Shown: piece by piece, positions 27,401 through 37,622 of the stretch
Layout of the letters: every line of letters starts with the position of its first letter
How positions within the stretch are numbered: position 1 is the first letter of the stretch
Source: Candidatus Gastranaerophilales bacterium
GTDB taxonomy: Bacteria > Cyanobacteriota > Vampirovibrionia > Gastranaerophilales > Gastranaerophilaceae
Direction: 5' to 3'
NCBI GenBank assembly: GCA_944325105.1
Contig: CALUYW010000001.1
Coordinates: forward strand, 108,121 to 172,120
DNA: 64,000 nucleotides
Notes under the pieces: generated by a model
What the model saw: only the letters and a program-made list of their open reading frames with translations
Database searches by the model: none
Told to the model about the DNA's origin: nothing
Made by a program: the position numbers and the translations under genes

Positions 27401-27934
27401 GAAGATGAAAATTGTTATAAAGGTTTTGCAATTCAAAACTTGCAAGATGAAGTTAAGAACTTAGACAACCTCATTCAGAAAAAACTAAAAGAAGAAAGAC
27501 AAAATGCCCACAACCTTGCAGATAAATTAAAACTAAATATTTCTGTCATGGATGAATATTTAAAAATATCAGATGAAGATAAGCACAAAATAGAAAAAAT
27601 ATTCTCTGACTTTATTGTTTCAGTTGAAACAAATAAGTTAATTGCATCTATTAAGGATTCAGCAAATAATTTTGAGGCAATAACATATATTAACTGTTTG
27701 AATGAGGTTATTCGTCTTGCAACACCAATATCTGAATCTGAAGTTCAAGAAGTAAACAATGTTGATGAAAATCAGCCTCAAATGGTTGAACCTCAAGTTA
27801 TATCTGCAAAAACAATTAAATCATCTTATTCTAAACCATTAATATCAAATGAAAATGAAGTTAATGAATATATTAATTCATTAAAAGATGCAATGATAAA
27901 ACAAATTAGAAATGGGAAAAGGATACAAATATGA
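24416..27934 (+). CDS. brxC: BREX P-loop ATPase BrxC
   Basis: A 1172-aa large ATPase of the BrxC/PglY family. Walker A GFFGSGKSHLLKML is at residues 67-79, and FFVDEVGQFIA near residue 255 is the Walker B region. A long helical C-terminal half follows. It powers the BREX complex in methylation and exclusion. Its TGA overlaps the ATG of an extra ATPase gene (ATGA), so the two are translationally coupled, unlike the canonical brxC-pglX order. Confidence 0.95.
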   Translation: MGLSLVDFFKKKINREINGVIKADEFDALENEVDEYVLTDEVAKRMENFLEEYNNYHKMNGVWISGFFGSGKSHLLKMLAILLENKEINGRKAIDMFLSKCEGNDFLQADIKKLASIPSQSILFNIDQKADVIDKTERDALVAVFVKVFDEACGYYGKQAYIAQFERQLDRDGLFDKFKDEFRKNSNQEWTFGRDRATRYYKEIDKAYNSITGQNVENILEKFRGDYHLSIEDFADNVKDYLATKPSNFRLNFFVDEVGQFIATNEKLMVNLQTVAESLETKCKGRAWVIVTAQNDMSKVLHEMENRMTSDDYTKIQDRFSIRMNLTSANVSEVIQKRLLQKNAEAEKELAVLYNKEHDNFRTLFDFADGSQTYKNFENEKHFIDSYPFVPYQFSLFQSAIQNLSKHDAFEGRYSSVGERSMLAVFQQVAITVTNKALGELATFDQMFDGIKLSLKTDIQNPIIKASNNLSNPFAIRVLKALFLVKYVKEFKSTIRNITILMYSNFDENIQTLNEKVQEALNVLEQESYIQRTGDLYEFLTSKEQDIETEIKGMDVDRDDIKNELQKLIFDDILGNNKIRYAETGQDYSFSRKLDGKLFSQEKELSIQIISPLNDDRDLFDETRIKTYSIQNANDLIVCLGENYKLHKDLVLYKQTYKYINENQNMHISETVKNILANKATQNRERLQQLKIRIRELVGHAKFYINGSEIEIGGEEPKGKLIQGFNQLISSVYVNLKMLGDAQYKEDDIKYILTNKQQSLLDTGLSEVEQEVLSFIKRETDSGLRVTIKKALEKFQTKPYGWSYPAILCNIAKLCAKRKIELKEDSNILNDADLNAALTSTARQNNIILMPQLDFSPSQIRNLKDFWGEFKDEPAGDEDAKTLACNVAELLKETLNDVRNKLMLENEYPFLKVLYPVMEIIQKTVGKPYSWYLTDFRDISDEILNLKESVIKPIDNFMNGTGREIYSATKTFLVSEESNFRYIKNDGVNRIKEILEDENCYKGFAIQNLQDEVKNLDNLIQKKLKEERQNAHNLADKLKLNISVMDEYLKISDEDKHKIEKIFSDFIVSVETNKLIASIKDSANNFEAITYINCLNEVIRLATPISESEVQEVNNVDENQPQMVEPQVISAKTIKSSYSKPLISNENEVNEYINSLKDAMIKQIRNGKRIQI

Positions 27935-28974
27935 TTAAAAATATTAATATTAATAATTTTACAGTATTTAAGAATACAAATATAGATTTTTCTCCAAAGA
28001 TTAACATAATCATTGGAGAAAATGGTACAGGTAAAAGTCATTTATTAAAACTCTTATATGCACTAAATCTTAGTGATGGGAATGTTTCGGAAAGCGAAGC
28101 TGAAAAAACAATTTCTAACAATTTATTGAAACTATTTTTGCCTATTGATAATTCCCTATGGAAATTAAAATCTACAAATTCTAGTGGGCAATCCGAGATT
28201 AAAGTTCAATATTCTAATGATGATGAAATGCATTTTGATTTCAATATTAATTCTAAAAGTATTCGGATGCTCAATTATAATTCAAATCATACTTTCCCTA
28301 AATCTATTTTTATTCCTCCAAAAGAAGTTTTATCTTTTATGAAAGGGTTTAACAGTTTATATGAAAAGTATGATTTATCATTTGATCAATCATATAATGA
28401 TATATGTATGTCATTAAATCTACCAGAAGTAAGAGATGACAAATTGCAAGAGAAAGTAAAATGGGCTATAAAAGAAATTGAAAATATTTGTGGTGGTAAA
28501 TTTATTTTTTATGGTGGTGGGAAAGTAACTTTTAAAAGTAATGATACAGAATATTCTATAAATGCCATGGCTGAAGGTTTTAGAAAAATAGGAATGTTAT
28601 CTCGTCTTTTAGAGACAGGGGTAATACAACCGGGTGAAAGTGGAGCATTATTGTGGGACGAACCGGAAGCAAATATAAATCCTAAGTTATTACGTTTTAT
28701 AGTTGAAACTTTACTAGAACTTTCAAGAAATGGACAACAAGTAATTCTCGCGACACATAATTATATTCTTTTAAAATGGTTTAATTCATTGATAAATACA
28801 AATATGGATGACCATATATTATATCATTTTTTATATGTTGATAAAGAAACAAAAGAAGTAAAAATAAAGAGTACTGACAATTATTTAGAAATCACTCAAA
28901 ATCCTATTTCTGAGACATTTGAAGATTTACTGGATTATGATATCGAAAAAGAAATGGGAGATTTGGGAAAATGA
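27931..28974 (+). CDS. AAA/ABC-type ATPase embedded in the BREX operon
   Basis: A 347-aa SMC/ABC-like (AAA_15/AAA_21) ATPase. Walker A IIGENGTGKSHLLKLL is at residues 28-40, a Walker B/signature region LLWDEPEANINPKLLRF lies near 238, and a switch histidine is seen in ILATHNYILLKWF. Such ATPases drive nucleases in OLD, Septu (PtuA), PARIS (AriA) and retron defence modules. It overlaps brxC by 4 nt and the next gene by 4 nt. It is not a core BREX gene and appears to be an inserted accessory module. Confidence 0.85.
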   Translation: MIKNININNFTVFKNTNIDFSPKINIIIGENGTGKSHLLKLLYALNLSDGNVSESEAEKTISNNLLKLFLPIDNSLWKLKSTNSSGQSEIKVQYSNDDEMHFDFNINSKSIRMLNYNSNHTFPKSIFIPPKEVLSFMKGFNSLYEKYDLSFDQSYNDICMSLNLPEVRDDKLQEKVKWAIKEIENICGGKFIFYGGGKVTFKSNDTEYSINAMAEGFRKIGMLSRLLETGVIQPGESGALLWDEPEANINPKLLRFIVETLLELSRNGQQVILATHNYILLKWFNSLINTNMDDHILYHFLYVDKETKEVKIKSTDNYLEITQNPISETFEDLLDYDIEKEMGDLGK

Positions 28975-29471
28975 TAATTGCGGAAAGTGATCTAGAATTT
29001 AATTTTTCGGATGCGTTGGATATACGAAAATTTGACGATCCGCAATGTCATGGACTTTCTCATTGCATGAAGGCAATTGATTTTATAGTTGAATTAAATA
29101 ACGCTTATTTGTTTATTGAAATAAAAGATCCTTCAAATCCAAAATCAGGAGGATGTAATTTACAAAAGGATAAAGAAAAATTGACAAATGGTGAAATGCT
29201 AAAGTGTCTACAATTGAAATTTAGAGATACGTTTATATATAGGTGGGCAGAAGAAAAATTAGATAAACCTATCTATTTTTTAGCATTAATAACTCTAGAG
29301 CAACCATTATTAATTAGTTTCAATGAGAAATTAAAGACTGCTCTTCCGAGTTCACAAGCAAATTCTTGGCAAAAGCCTCTGGTAAAATCTTGTCAAGTAT
29401 TAAATCTAGATTCTTGGAATCGGAATTTCCCTAAATGGCAAGTCAGACGATTAAGCACACAAACAAATTGA
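28971..29471 (+). CDS. Putative PD-(D/E)XK nuclease-like partner of the embedded ATPase
   Basis: A 166-aa protein that I assign only by motif. Asp37 in KAIDFIVELNNAYLF, then Glu50-Ile-Lys52 in LFIEIKDP, reproduces the D-x(n)-ExK spacing of PD-(D/E)XK nucleases on two consecutive predicted strands. The rest matches nothing I know. It starts inside the ATPase stop (ATGA) and ends 7 bp before pglX. By analogy with Septu or PARIS, it may be an effector held or triggered by the ATPase. Confidence 0.55.
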   Translation: MIIAESDLEFNFSDALDIRKFDDPQCHGLSHCMKAIDFIVELNNAYLFIEIKDPSNPKSGGCNLQKDKEKLTNGEMLKCLQLKFRDTFIYRWAEEKLDKPIYFLALITLEQPLLISFNEKLKTALPSSQANSWQKPLVKSCQVLNLDSWNRNFPKWQVRRLSTQTN

Positions 29472-29478
29472 GGTATAT

Positions 29479-32400
29479 ATGGATACATCAAAGCTAAAAA
29501 AAATGGCACAATATATAAGAAGGCAGTTAATGAATTTTATTGAAGCAAAAATAGAATTCATTTTAGATGCTAACAGCATTGAGCGAAGAGAATCAAAAAC
29601 GGCCATTGAAGCACTAGAAGGACTGATTAATGAAATCGGTAAAGAACAAGTTGTGGAAAAAGTAGCTTATACTTGGTTTAATCGTTTTTGTGCATTACGA
29701 TATATGGAGGTTAATCATTATTCAAAAATTAATGTTATATCGCCTGTATTAGGTCAATTCCAACCGGAAGTTTTAGCTGAAGCCAAAATGGGATATTTTG
29801 ATGAAAATGTTGTATCAAAACAAAATATAGAAAAAATTAAGGGATTATTGAACAATTCAATAACAAGTAACGATCCTCAAAGAGATGCTTATAAAATTTT
29901 GATTGTATCTTATTGCAATTATTATCATAAGCAAATGCCGTTTTTGTTTGAAAAAATTAATGACTATACAGAACTTTTAATGCCTGAAGATTTATTATCA
30001 GGAAACTCTGTTTTGGCATATATAAGAGAAACACTAACTCCTGATATATGTAAAGATGTTGAGGTTATTGGTTGGTTATATCAATATTACATTTCTGAAA
30101 AGAAAGATGAGGTTTTTGCAGATTTAAAAAAAGGTAAGAAAATTTCAAAAGAAAATGTTCCTGCTGCAACTCAAATATTTACACCAAAATGGATTGTAAG
30201 CTATATGGTTGAAAATTCTGTTGGTAAGCTGTGGTTAGAATCTCATCCTGATAATAAACTACAATCACAATTTAAGTATTACCTTGAATCAGCTGAACAA
30301 GAAGATGAAGTAAAGGTAAAACTTGAGGAATTAAAAAACAAAGACCTAAAACCTCAAGATATAAAAGTTTTAGATCCTGCATGTGGTTCAGGGCACATTT
30401 TAGTAACAGCATTCTCTGTTCTATTTGAGATTTATAAATCAATCGGTTATCAAGAAAATGAAATACCTGAAATGATTTTAAAAAATAATTTATATGGTCT
30501 AGATATATGTGATCGTGCGGCTCAACTTTCTCAATTTGCAGTGATGATGAAAGCCAGAGAATATGACAGAAATATATTTAATAAAGTTAAAGATTTGCAT
30601 ATCTGTTCAATTAAAGACACTGACTGGATAGATGTATGGGTTGAAAAAGAACTTTTGCAAGGTGTCAAAGATGAAAAATATGCAAAAGAACAAATAGATT
30701 TATTAAAAAATACATTCCATGATGCAAAAGAATATGGTTCAATTCTTGATGTAAAAGGAATTGATTTTGATTTTTGGGAAGAAAGACTAACTTTTATAAG
30801 GAATCTTGCTCAACAACAAAACAATACTCCTAAAATAAAAGGAAGATTACCATATACATTAAAGCAAGCTCGTATTATGCAACAACAGTATGAATGTGTG
30901 ATTGCGAACCCTCCATACATGGGAAATAAAGGTATGAGTCCTAAATTATCCGAATATGTAAAGAAAAAATATCCAATGTCAAAAGGTGATATGTTTGCAG
31001 TATTCAAAGAAGTTATTTTAAATCATACGAAACAAAATTATTATAGTGCTACTGTCAATCAGCACTCTTGGATGTTCTTAAGCAGTTACGAAAGTTTAAG
31101 AGAACACTTGTTGAATAATGCTTGTATAGATACAATGGTGCATTTAGGAACAAGAGCTTTTGAAGAACTTGCAGGAGAAGTTGTTCAGACTACAACTTAT
31201 ATAACGAGAAAAGTTAAATTACCTGAATATATTGGACGATTTGTTAAATTAACAGAATATCCGAATGCTAATTTAAAAGAAGAAATGTATTTAGAATTCA
31301 ATCAAGGTAATATATATTATTGCAAACAAAATGGATTCCACTCAATACCGGGGGCGCCGATTGCATACTGGGCTAGCGATAGAGTCTTGAATCTTTTTAA
31401 TAATGAAAAAATAGACAATAAGGTTTTATTTAGACAAGGAATGGCAACTTCGGATAATGATAGATTTTTACGTTATTGGTATGAAATTTCAATTCATAAA
31501 GCATCATTTAATAGTTCAGATTTACAAGTTGCTAAAGATTCTAAAATGAAATGGTTCCCATACAATAAAGGAGGTTCCTATAGAAAGTGGTATGGCAATT
31601 GTGAATATTTTGTTAATTGGGAAAATGATGGTAAAGAAATGAAAGAATATACTGCTTCTTTACCACAGGGTATGAATGTTAGATTAAAAAGTCGAGAATA
31701 TTACTTTAAACCTTGTTATAGCTGGTCAAAAATATCAAGTGGGAGCATCTCCTTTCGATATTATCCAAAAGGATTCGCCTTTGATGTAGCAGGATGTTGT
31801 GTATTTGAATGCAATGAATACTTATATTACTATTTAGGATTGTCAAATTCTATTATAACAACAAATATTGCAAAACTGTTAAGTCCTACAATGAACTTTG
31901 AATTGGATCACTTGAAGAAGATTCCTATTTTATATCCAAAAACAATTGAAATTAAAGAAAAAATTGATAATTTAGTAAATCAAAACATACAAATCTCAAA
32001 AGACGATTGGGATAGTTTTGAAACATCTTGGGATTTTGAACAACATCCATTGTTGAGATTCTCTAATAGAAATAAAGGTCTTGTTGACTACAAAAATATT
32101 CATAAAGTTGAACCTATTACAGCAGGAGATAAAGTTCAAGATTGTTTCAACAAATGGAAAGAATATAAACAAGAACAGTTCAACAAGCTAAAAGCTAATG
32201 AAGAAGAATTGAACAGATTGTTTATTGAAATTTATGGACTTCAAGATGAAATGATCCCAGAAGTCGATGATAAAGATATTACAGTCGCTTTAGCAGATGA
32301 ATTAAGGGATATAAAATCACTTCTATCTTATGCTGTTGGCTGTATGTTCGGCAGATATTCTCTTGATAAAAAAGGACTTGTTTTTGCAGGCGGAGAATTT

Positions 32401-33033
32401 AATAAAGATAATTATAAAACCTTTAAAGCAGATGATGATGCAATTATCCCAATACTATCAGAACATTATTTCTCTGATGATATAACTGAAAGATTTAAAA
32501 AATTTATAAAAATTGCCTTTGGTGATAAATATTATGAGGAAAACTTAGAATATATCGCATCAGTATTAGGCAAAAAGAATAATGAGACAGCAGATGATAC
32601 AATAAGAAATTACTTCTTAAAAGATTTTTATAATGACCACGTAAAAATGTATCAAAAGCGTCCAATTTATTGGTTGTTCTCGTCAAAGAATGGTAATTTT
32701 AATGTTTTAATTTATCTACACAGATATAATAAAGATACCGTAAATAGAATTCTGAATAATTATTTAAGGGAATACAGAGGCAAACTTGAGCAATCAATAC
32801 ATAATGATAAACAGTTGTTGACAAGTTCGGCATCTGATAGGGATAAATCAAAGGCTCAAAAAGAAATAGAAACTGCACAAAAAATTGTAAATGAAGTTAC
32901 AGATTATGAAAGAGATATTTTATATCCTATTGCGACAGAAAGAAAAGAAATTGACCTTGACGACGGAGTTAAAGTTAATTATTTAAAATTTGGTAAAGCA
33001 TTAAAGGATATTGGACTAAAGGCAAAAAAATAA
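29479..33033 (+). CDS. pglX: BREX adenine methyltransferase PglX
   Basis: A 1184-aa N6-adenine methyltransferase that marks host DNA at the BREX recognition site. The SAM-binding motif DPACGSGHILVTAF lies near residue 299 and the catalytic NPPY in CVIANPPYMGNKG near 477. The C-terminal half carries target recognition and BREX-specific regions. It overlaps pglZ by 1 nt. Full length; no frameshift seen. Confidence 0.96.
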   Translation: MDTSKLKKMAQYIRRQLMNFIEAKIEFILDANSIERRESKTAIEALEGLINEIGKEQVVEKVAYTWFNRFCALRYMEVNHYSKINVISPVLGQFQPEVLAEAKMGYFDENVVSKQNIEKIKGLLNNSITSNDPQRDAYKILIVSYCNYYHKQMPFLFEKINDYTELLMPEDLLSGNSVLAYIRETLTPDICKDVEVIGWLYQYYISEKKDEVFADLKKGKKISKENVPAATQIFTPKWIVSYMVENSVGKLWLESHPDNKLQSQFKYYLESAEQEDEVKVKLEELKNKDLKPQDIKVLDPACGSGHILVTAFSVLFEIYKSIGYQENEIPEMILKNNLYGLDICDRAAQLSQFAVMMKAREYDRNIFNKVKDLHICSIKDTDWIDVWVEKELLQGVKDEKYAKEQIDLLKNTFHDAKEYGSILDVKGIDFDFWEERLTFIRNLAQQQNNTPKIKGRLPYTLKQARIMQQQYECVIANPPYMGNKGMSPKLSEYVKKKYPMSKGDMFAVFKEVILNHTKQNYYSATVNQHSWMFLSSYESLREHLLNNACIDTMVHLGTRAFEELAGEVVQTTTYITRKVKLPEYIGRFVKLTEYPNANLKEEMYLEFNQGNIYYCKQNGFHSIPGAPIAYWASDRVLNLFNNEKIDNKVLFRQGMATSDNDRFLRYWYEISIHKASFNSSDLQVAKDSKMKWFPYNKGGSYRKWYGNCEYFVNWENDGKEMKEYTASLPQGMNVRLKSREYYFKPCYSWSKISSGSISFRYYPKGFAFDVAGCCVFECNEYLYYYLGLSNSIITTNIAKLLSPTMNFELDHLKKIPILYPKTIEIKEKIDNLVNQNIQISKDDWDSFETSWDFEQHPLLRFSNRNKGLVDYKNIHKVEPITAGDKVQDCFNKWKEYKQEQFNKLKANEEELNRLFIEIYGLQDEMIPEVDDKDITVALADELRDIKSLLSYAVGCMFGRYSLDKKGLVFAGGEFNKDNYKTFKADDDAIIPILSEHYFSDDITERFKKFIKIAFGDKYYEENLEYIASVLGKKNNETADDTIRNYFLKDFYNDHVKMYQKRPIYWLFSSKNGNFNVLIYLHRYNKDTVNRILNNYLREYRGKLEQSIHNDKQLLTSSASDRDKSKAQKEIETAQKIVNEVTDYERDILYPIATERKEIDLDDGVKVNYLKFGKALKDIGLKAKK

Positions 33034-35552
33034 TGAAAGATAGAATAGAACAATCATTAAAAGCATATTTTGAAGAAACAAGAATTGTGTTTTGGTACGA
33101 TGACAAAGCAGAATTTAAAACAATATTTGAAGAATTAGAACTTCCCAATATTGAAAAAATTATTCTGAATAATAACGAATTTGCAGTTAAGTACCATGTT
33201 TTGAGAGAAAAACCAAAACAAAAATTCTTAATTTATCAAGCTTCACCGAAGCCAGATAATTCCCAAAATTGGCTTCTTGATGTTTTATTATCAAATATTG
33301 AATTTCATGCTGAACAATCATCTCTTTGTCTTGCTGAGCTCAATTTAGGTTATGAGTTTTCTTCAATTACACAAGACCATCCTGAATTTTTTAAGAATAA
33401 AAAGCGCCTGGAGGATTTGAAAAAACTACTTGATACCAAAGGGGAAACAACAACAAAAATACAAATTAAAATGCTTGCAGTCTGTGTAAAATCGGAAGCT
33501 TCACTTGATTCAATATTAAAAAAAATGTTTGATGAATATTCAAAAGGCAAAGAGGAGGGAATAAACCTTATTAAAAGATGTAATCTTGATAAATTTTTAT
33601 TCCAAAGAATGCAAATACAATATGGCTATAAATCCACAGAACCGACAATAAAAGACTTCCTTTTGAAATTATTTAATGTTGCATATAAAACGGAACTTGG
33701 AGAAATTTTAAAAGATGATGAAAAACTAAATAACGATGCTCTTTCTCTTATAGGCGAGTGGAAAGACAGTCGCAATTACAGCGAATCGTTTGAGAAAATC
33801 TCAGATGAAGTTGCTGAGGATTTGGAAATTAGGAATGATTTAGAAAAAAGAGAATATAGAACTCTAATAAATTGTGATACTTACAAATATATTGATGCAA
33901 AAATAATCCATGGATTGATTCAGGATATTGAAAACAGAACGATTCAAAAGGATGAATGTTTGACTATTATAAACAATAGAAAACAAAAAAGATGGTTTAA
34001 ACATCCTGCATTTGCAAATACATACAACGCACTTTATTTTGCATCTTTATTTATAAATAGTTTTGTTGATAAAATGTTCCAAATTGATGGGGTAGCTGAC
34101 GGAATAAGAAAATATACAACTTCTTGGTTTAAAATAGACCAATATTATCGTAAGTATATTTATTTTGTGATTCAATCAAATCAAGTTTCAAAATTATCTG
34201 AACTAACTTCGATTATTGAAAAAAGATACTCTAATACATATTTGTTAAACTTGAATGATAATTGGCAAGTACAACTTGACAAGTTGCAGGCTTGGGAATT
34301 TCCAAAAGAAATTCAACAAAGAAACTTCTTTGATAATTATGTTGAACCATATCTTAAAAAAGATAAGAAAGTTTGTGTAATTATATCTGATGCTCTTCGA
34401 TTTGAAATTGGGGATGAACTTGCTACTCAAATAAGACAAGAAGATAGATTTGCAGCAAAAACAGACTACGCAGTTACACTTCTACCAAGCTATACACAAC
34501 TTGGGATGGCAGCACTTTTACCAAATAATGAATTAAAAATAAAAATAAATGAAGACAAGGAAGCAAAAAATGCCCCTGTAATGGTAGATAACTTAGATGC
34601 TACAGGTATTATAAACCGAATTAAAATACTGCAAAAGTATTCCGATAAAATAACGGCAATGACTTCAAATGATGTTTTATCAAAAACAACAGATGAATTA
34701 AAAGCAATATATAGAGATAACAACGTCATTTATATTTATCACAATATAATTGATCATCAAGGACACACTGACGAAAATAAAGTTTTTGATGCTACTGAAA
34801 CAGCAATTACAGAGCTTATAAAATTAGCAACTAAAATGGCAAGCGCTAATGCTAATAATCTGATAATTACATCCGATCATGGATTTATTTATCAAAATAA
34901 AAAACTTGAAGATACTGATTTCTTATCAGTAAAAGCCGATGGCAATATTTTATATGATGATGTTCGTTATGTAATTGGTAGAAATTTAATTGATAATTCA
35001 AGCCTTAAAAAATATACATCAAACGACATTGGTTTAAACTGTGATTATGAATTTCAATTTGCAAAATCAATCAACAGACTTAGAAAACAGGGGTCAAAAG
35101 GTCAATATGTACATGGCGGTTTATCTTTACAAGAAATTATAGTTCCTGTAATTCAGATAAATAAGAAGCGTGAAAGTGATACAAACAATGTTGAAGTTTC
35201 TGTTTTACAGGGAAGTCGTATTATTTCATCAAACCAAATTGCGGTTAAATTCTATCAGGAAAATACTGTAAATGATAAACTGCAACCAAGAACACTTCGT
35301 ATCGCCCTTTATAACAAAGACAATGAGTTGATTTCAAATATTCAGGAGATAACATTTGAATATACAAGTGAAACTCCAAGAGATCGAGAAACTGTTATTA
35401 AAATTTATCTGACTAAAAAAGCTGATGAAGCAAATGGGCAGGAGGTAAAACTTAAACTCGAAGAGAAAATTCAGGGTACTTCGCAATATAAAGAATACAA
35501 ATCAGTTACATACCAAATACAAAAGACATTTACAACAGATTTTGATTTATAA
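33033..35552 (+). CDS. pglZ: BREX phosphatase-like PglZ
   Basis: An 839-aa PglZ with an alkaline-phosphatase-superfamily core. Metal-binding ISDALRFEIG lies near residue 451, IYHNIIDHQGH near 568, and ITSDHGFIY near 612. It is a required component of BREX whose substrate in vivo is unsettled. It is coupled to pglX through a TAATGA overlap. Confidence 0.95.
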   Translation: MKDRIEQSLKAYFEETRIVFWYDDKAEFKTIFEELELPNIEKIILNNNEFAVKYHVLREKPKQKFLIYQASPKPDNSQNWLLDVLLSNIEFHAEQSSLCLAELNLGYEFSSITQDHPEFFKNKKRLEDLKKLLDTKGETTTKIQIKMLAVCVKSEASLDSILKKMFDEYSKGKEEGINLIKRCNLDKFLFQRMQIQYGYKSTEPTIKDFLLKLFNVAYKTELGEILKDDEKLNNDALSLIGEWKDSRNYSESFEKISDEVAEDLEIRNDLEKREYRTLINCDTYKYIDAKIIHGLIQDIENRTIQKDECLTIINNRKQKRWFKHPAFANTYNALYFASLFINSFVDKMFQIDGVADGIRKYTTSWFKIDQYYRKYIYFVIQSNQVSKLSELTSIIEKRYSNTYLLNLNDNWQVQLDKLQAWEFPKEIQQRNFFDNYVEPYLKKDKKVCVIISDALRFEIGDELATQIRQEDRFAAKTDYAVTLLPSYTQLGMAALLPNNELKIKINEDKEAKNAPVMVDNLDATGIINRIKILQKYSDKITAMTSNDVLSKTTDELKAIYRDNNVIYIYHNIIDHQGHTDENKVFDATETAITELIKLATKMASANANNLIITSDHGFIYQNKKLEDTDFLSVKADGNILYDDVRYVIGRNLIDNSSLKKYTSNDIGLNCDYEFQFAKSINRLRKQGSKGQYVHGGLSLQEIIVPVIQINKKRESDTNNVEVSVLQGSRIISSNQIAVKFYQENTVNDKLQPRTLRIALYNKDNELISNIQEITFEYTSETPRDRETVIKIYLTKKADEANGQEVKLKLEEKIQGTSQYKEYKSVTYQIQKTFTTDFDL

Positions 35553-35567
35553 AAAAGGATGGTGGCA

Positions 35568-37616
35568 ATGGAAATTTTGGATAAAAAAATTAATGAAATA
35601 TTTCCCGGCTGTGTAGTTCGTAAGGACTTAGTAAAAGAAGTCAAAGGAAACGCTATTGTTCCATCTTATGTCTTGGAATATTTATTAGGTCAATATTGTG
35701 CAACAAATGATGAAAGTACTATTATTGCAGGCATAGAATCCGTAAAAGAAATTCTTGCAAAGCACTATGTTAATAGAAACGAAGCAGAATATATTAAATC
35801 TACTATTAAAGAAAAAGGACGCTACAAAGTAATTGATAAGGTTAGCGTTAAGTTTAACGAAAAAACAGATTCGTATATTGCAGAATTTTCAAATCTTGGT
35901 ATAAAAGGCATTGATATTCCATCTGAAATAGCTTATAAAAAATATCCGAGATTATTGGTTTCAGGAATTTGGTGTTTAGCTGACCTTGAGTATCAATATA
36001 TTGAAGATAAGAATGCTTGCCCTTGGTTATTGCAGAGCATCAAGCCTATTCAGCTTGCACAGTTTGATTTTGAAGATTTTAAAGCAAAAAGAGCAATGTT
36101 TACAACAGATGAATGGATTGATTTACTTATGCAAAGCATAGGTTTTAATCCAGAAATGCTTAGCAGAAGAAAAAAATTCTTACAACTTGTTCGACTTATT
36201 CCATACTGTGAAAGAAATTATAATTTCATTGAACTTGGTCCTAAAGGAACAGGTAAAAGCCATATTTATACAGAGTTTTCACCTCATGGAACTTTGATTT
36301 CTGGGGGCGAAGTTTCTGCTGCAAAATTATTTGTGAATAATTCAAGAAAACATGATATTGGTTTAGTTGGGTACTGGGATAATATTGCATTTGATGAGTT
36401 TGCAGGTAGCTCAAAAAAAGTTGATAAAGCTCTTGTTGATATAATGAAAGGTTATATGGCTAACAAGTCATTCTCCAGAGGTGTTGAAACTCTTACGGCA
36501 GAAGCTTCAATGACATTTATTGGTAATACAAAGCACAATGTTCCTTATATGCTAAAACATTCTAATTTGTTTGAAGAATTACCTCCTCAATATTTAGACT
36601 CAGCATTCCTTGATAGAATTCATTTCTATTTACCGGGATGGGAAGTTGATGTTACAAGACCAGAATTATTTACTACAAACTACGGTTTTGTTGTGGATTA
36701 TTATTCAGAAGCTTTAAAATGTCTAAGAAATTATGATTTTTCTAATGAATACAAGAAAGAATTTACTCTAGGAAATATTTCAGAACGTGATAGAACGGGT
36801 GTTATGAAGACATTCTCAGGGCTTATGAAGATTATTTATCCTGATAAAAAAGCTTCAACTGAAGAATTAGAAGAATTACTTAAATTTGCAATGGAAGGAA
36901 GAAAAAGAGTCAAAGACCAGATTTTAAGAATAGACTCGACTCTTCCACAAGTAGATTTTTCATATACAAGCAACTCCGGGTGTGAAGTACAAGTAAAAAC
37001 AACAGAAGAAATCCAATACAAGGGTTTATATAACGGTGGTGTGGAAGATTCCGAAGATGAAGAAATTGTAACGGCTCCAGAAGTTACAGAAGTTGTAAAA
37101 GATGATTTCAAAAAGATTGAAACAAAAGAAGAAGAAATTAAAGATCATCATTTTGTGATTGAAGAAAATCAAATTGGTGTTACATTTGAAAAATTGTTTG
37201 GAAGATTATTTAATGGGGTAAAAAATATTGTGATTACAGACCCTTATATAAGGAATTTCTATCAAGCTGTAAACTTGATGGAATTGTTAGAAGTTGTTGA
37301 TAAAGCTAAATCTGAAACAGATATTGTAACTGTTGAATTAATAACTTCTGCCGATGAATATAATGAACAAATACAGCGTAAAAACTTAAATTCAATAAGA
37401 GAATCTTGCTTACAAATGGGTATTGAATTTAGTTATCAATTCGATTCAAGTATTCATGCAAGAAGTATTGTTACTGATACTGGATGGAAAATTTTATTAG
37501 ATAGAGGACTTGATATATTCCAAAATTGTGAAAGAAAAGATGCATTTCAATTCACAACAAGATTACAAAAGTACAGACCTTGTAAGAAATTTGAGATAAC
37601 ATATTTGAGAACATAA
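35568..37616 (+). CDS. brxL: BREX Lon-like ATPase BrxL
   Basis: A 682-aa Lon-like protein with Walker A LGPKGTGKSHIYTEF near residue 224 and Walker B region NIAFDEFAG near 277, forming the DNA-binding AAA+ barrel of type 1 BREX. The frame opens at 35559, but the ATG at 35568 has AAAGGA at better spacing. The C-terminal part (after about residue 525) is the Lon-protease-like domain. It marks the end of the core BREX set. Confidence 0.93.
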   Translation: MEILDKKINEIFPGCVVRKDLVKEVKGNAIVPSYVLEYLLGQYCATNDESTIIAGIESVKEILAKHYVNRNEAEYIKSTIKEKGRYKVIDKVSVKFNEKTDSYIAEFSNLGIKGIDIPSEIAYKKYPRLLVSGIWCLADLEYQYIEDKNACPWLLQSIKPIQLAQFDFEDFKAKRAMFTTDEWIDLLMQSIGFNPEMLSRRKKFLQLVRLIPYCERNYNFIELGPKGTGKSHIYTEFSPHGTLISGGEVSAAKLFVNNSRKHDIGLVGYWDNIAFDEFAGSSKKVDKALVDIMKGYMANKSFSRGVETLTAEASMTFIGNTKHNVPYMLKHSNLFEELPPQYLDSAFLDRIHFYLPGWEVDVTRPELFTTNYGFVVDYYSEALKCLRNYDFSNEYKKEFTLGNISERDRTGVMKTFSGLMKIIYPDKKASTEELEELLKFAMEGRKRVKDQILRIDSTLPQVDFSYTSNSGCEVQVKTTEEIQYKGLYNGGVEDSEDEEIVTAPEVTEVVKDDFKKIETKEEEIKDHHFVIEENQIGVTFEKLFGRLFNGVKNIVITDPYIRNFYQAVNLMELLEVVDKAKSETDIVTVELITSADEYNEQIQRKNLNSIRESCLQMGIEFSYQFDSSIHARSIVTDTGWKILLDRGLDIFQNCERKDAFQFTTRLQKYRPCKKFEITYLRT

Positions 37617-37622
37617 ATATTT

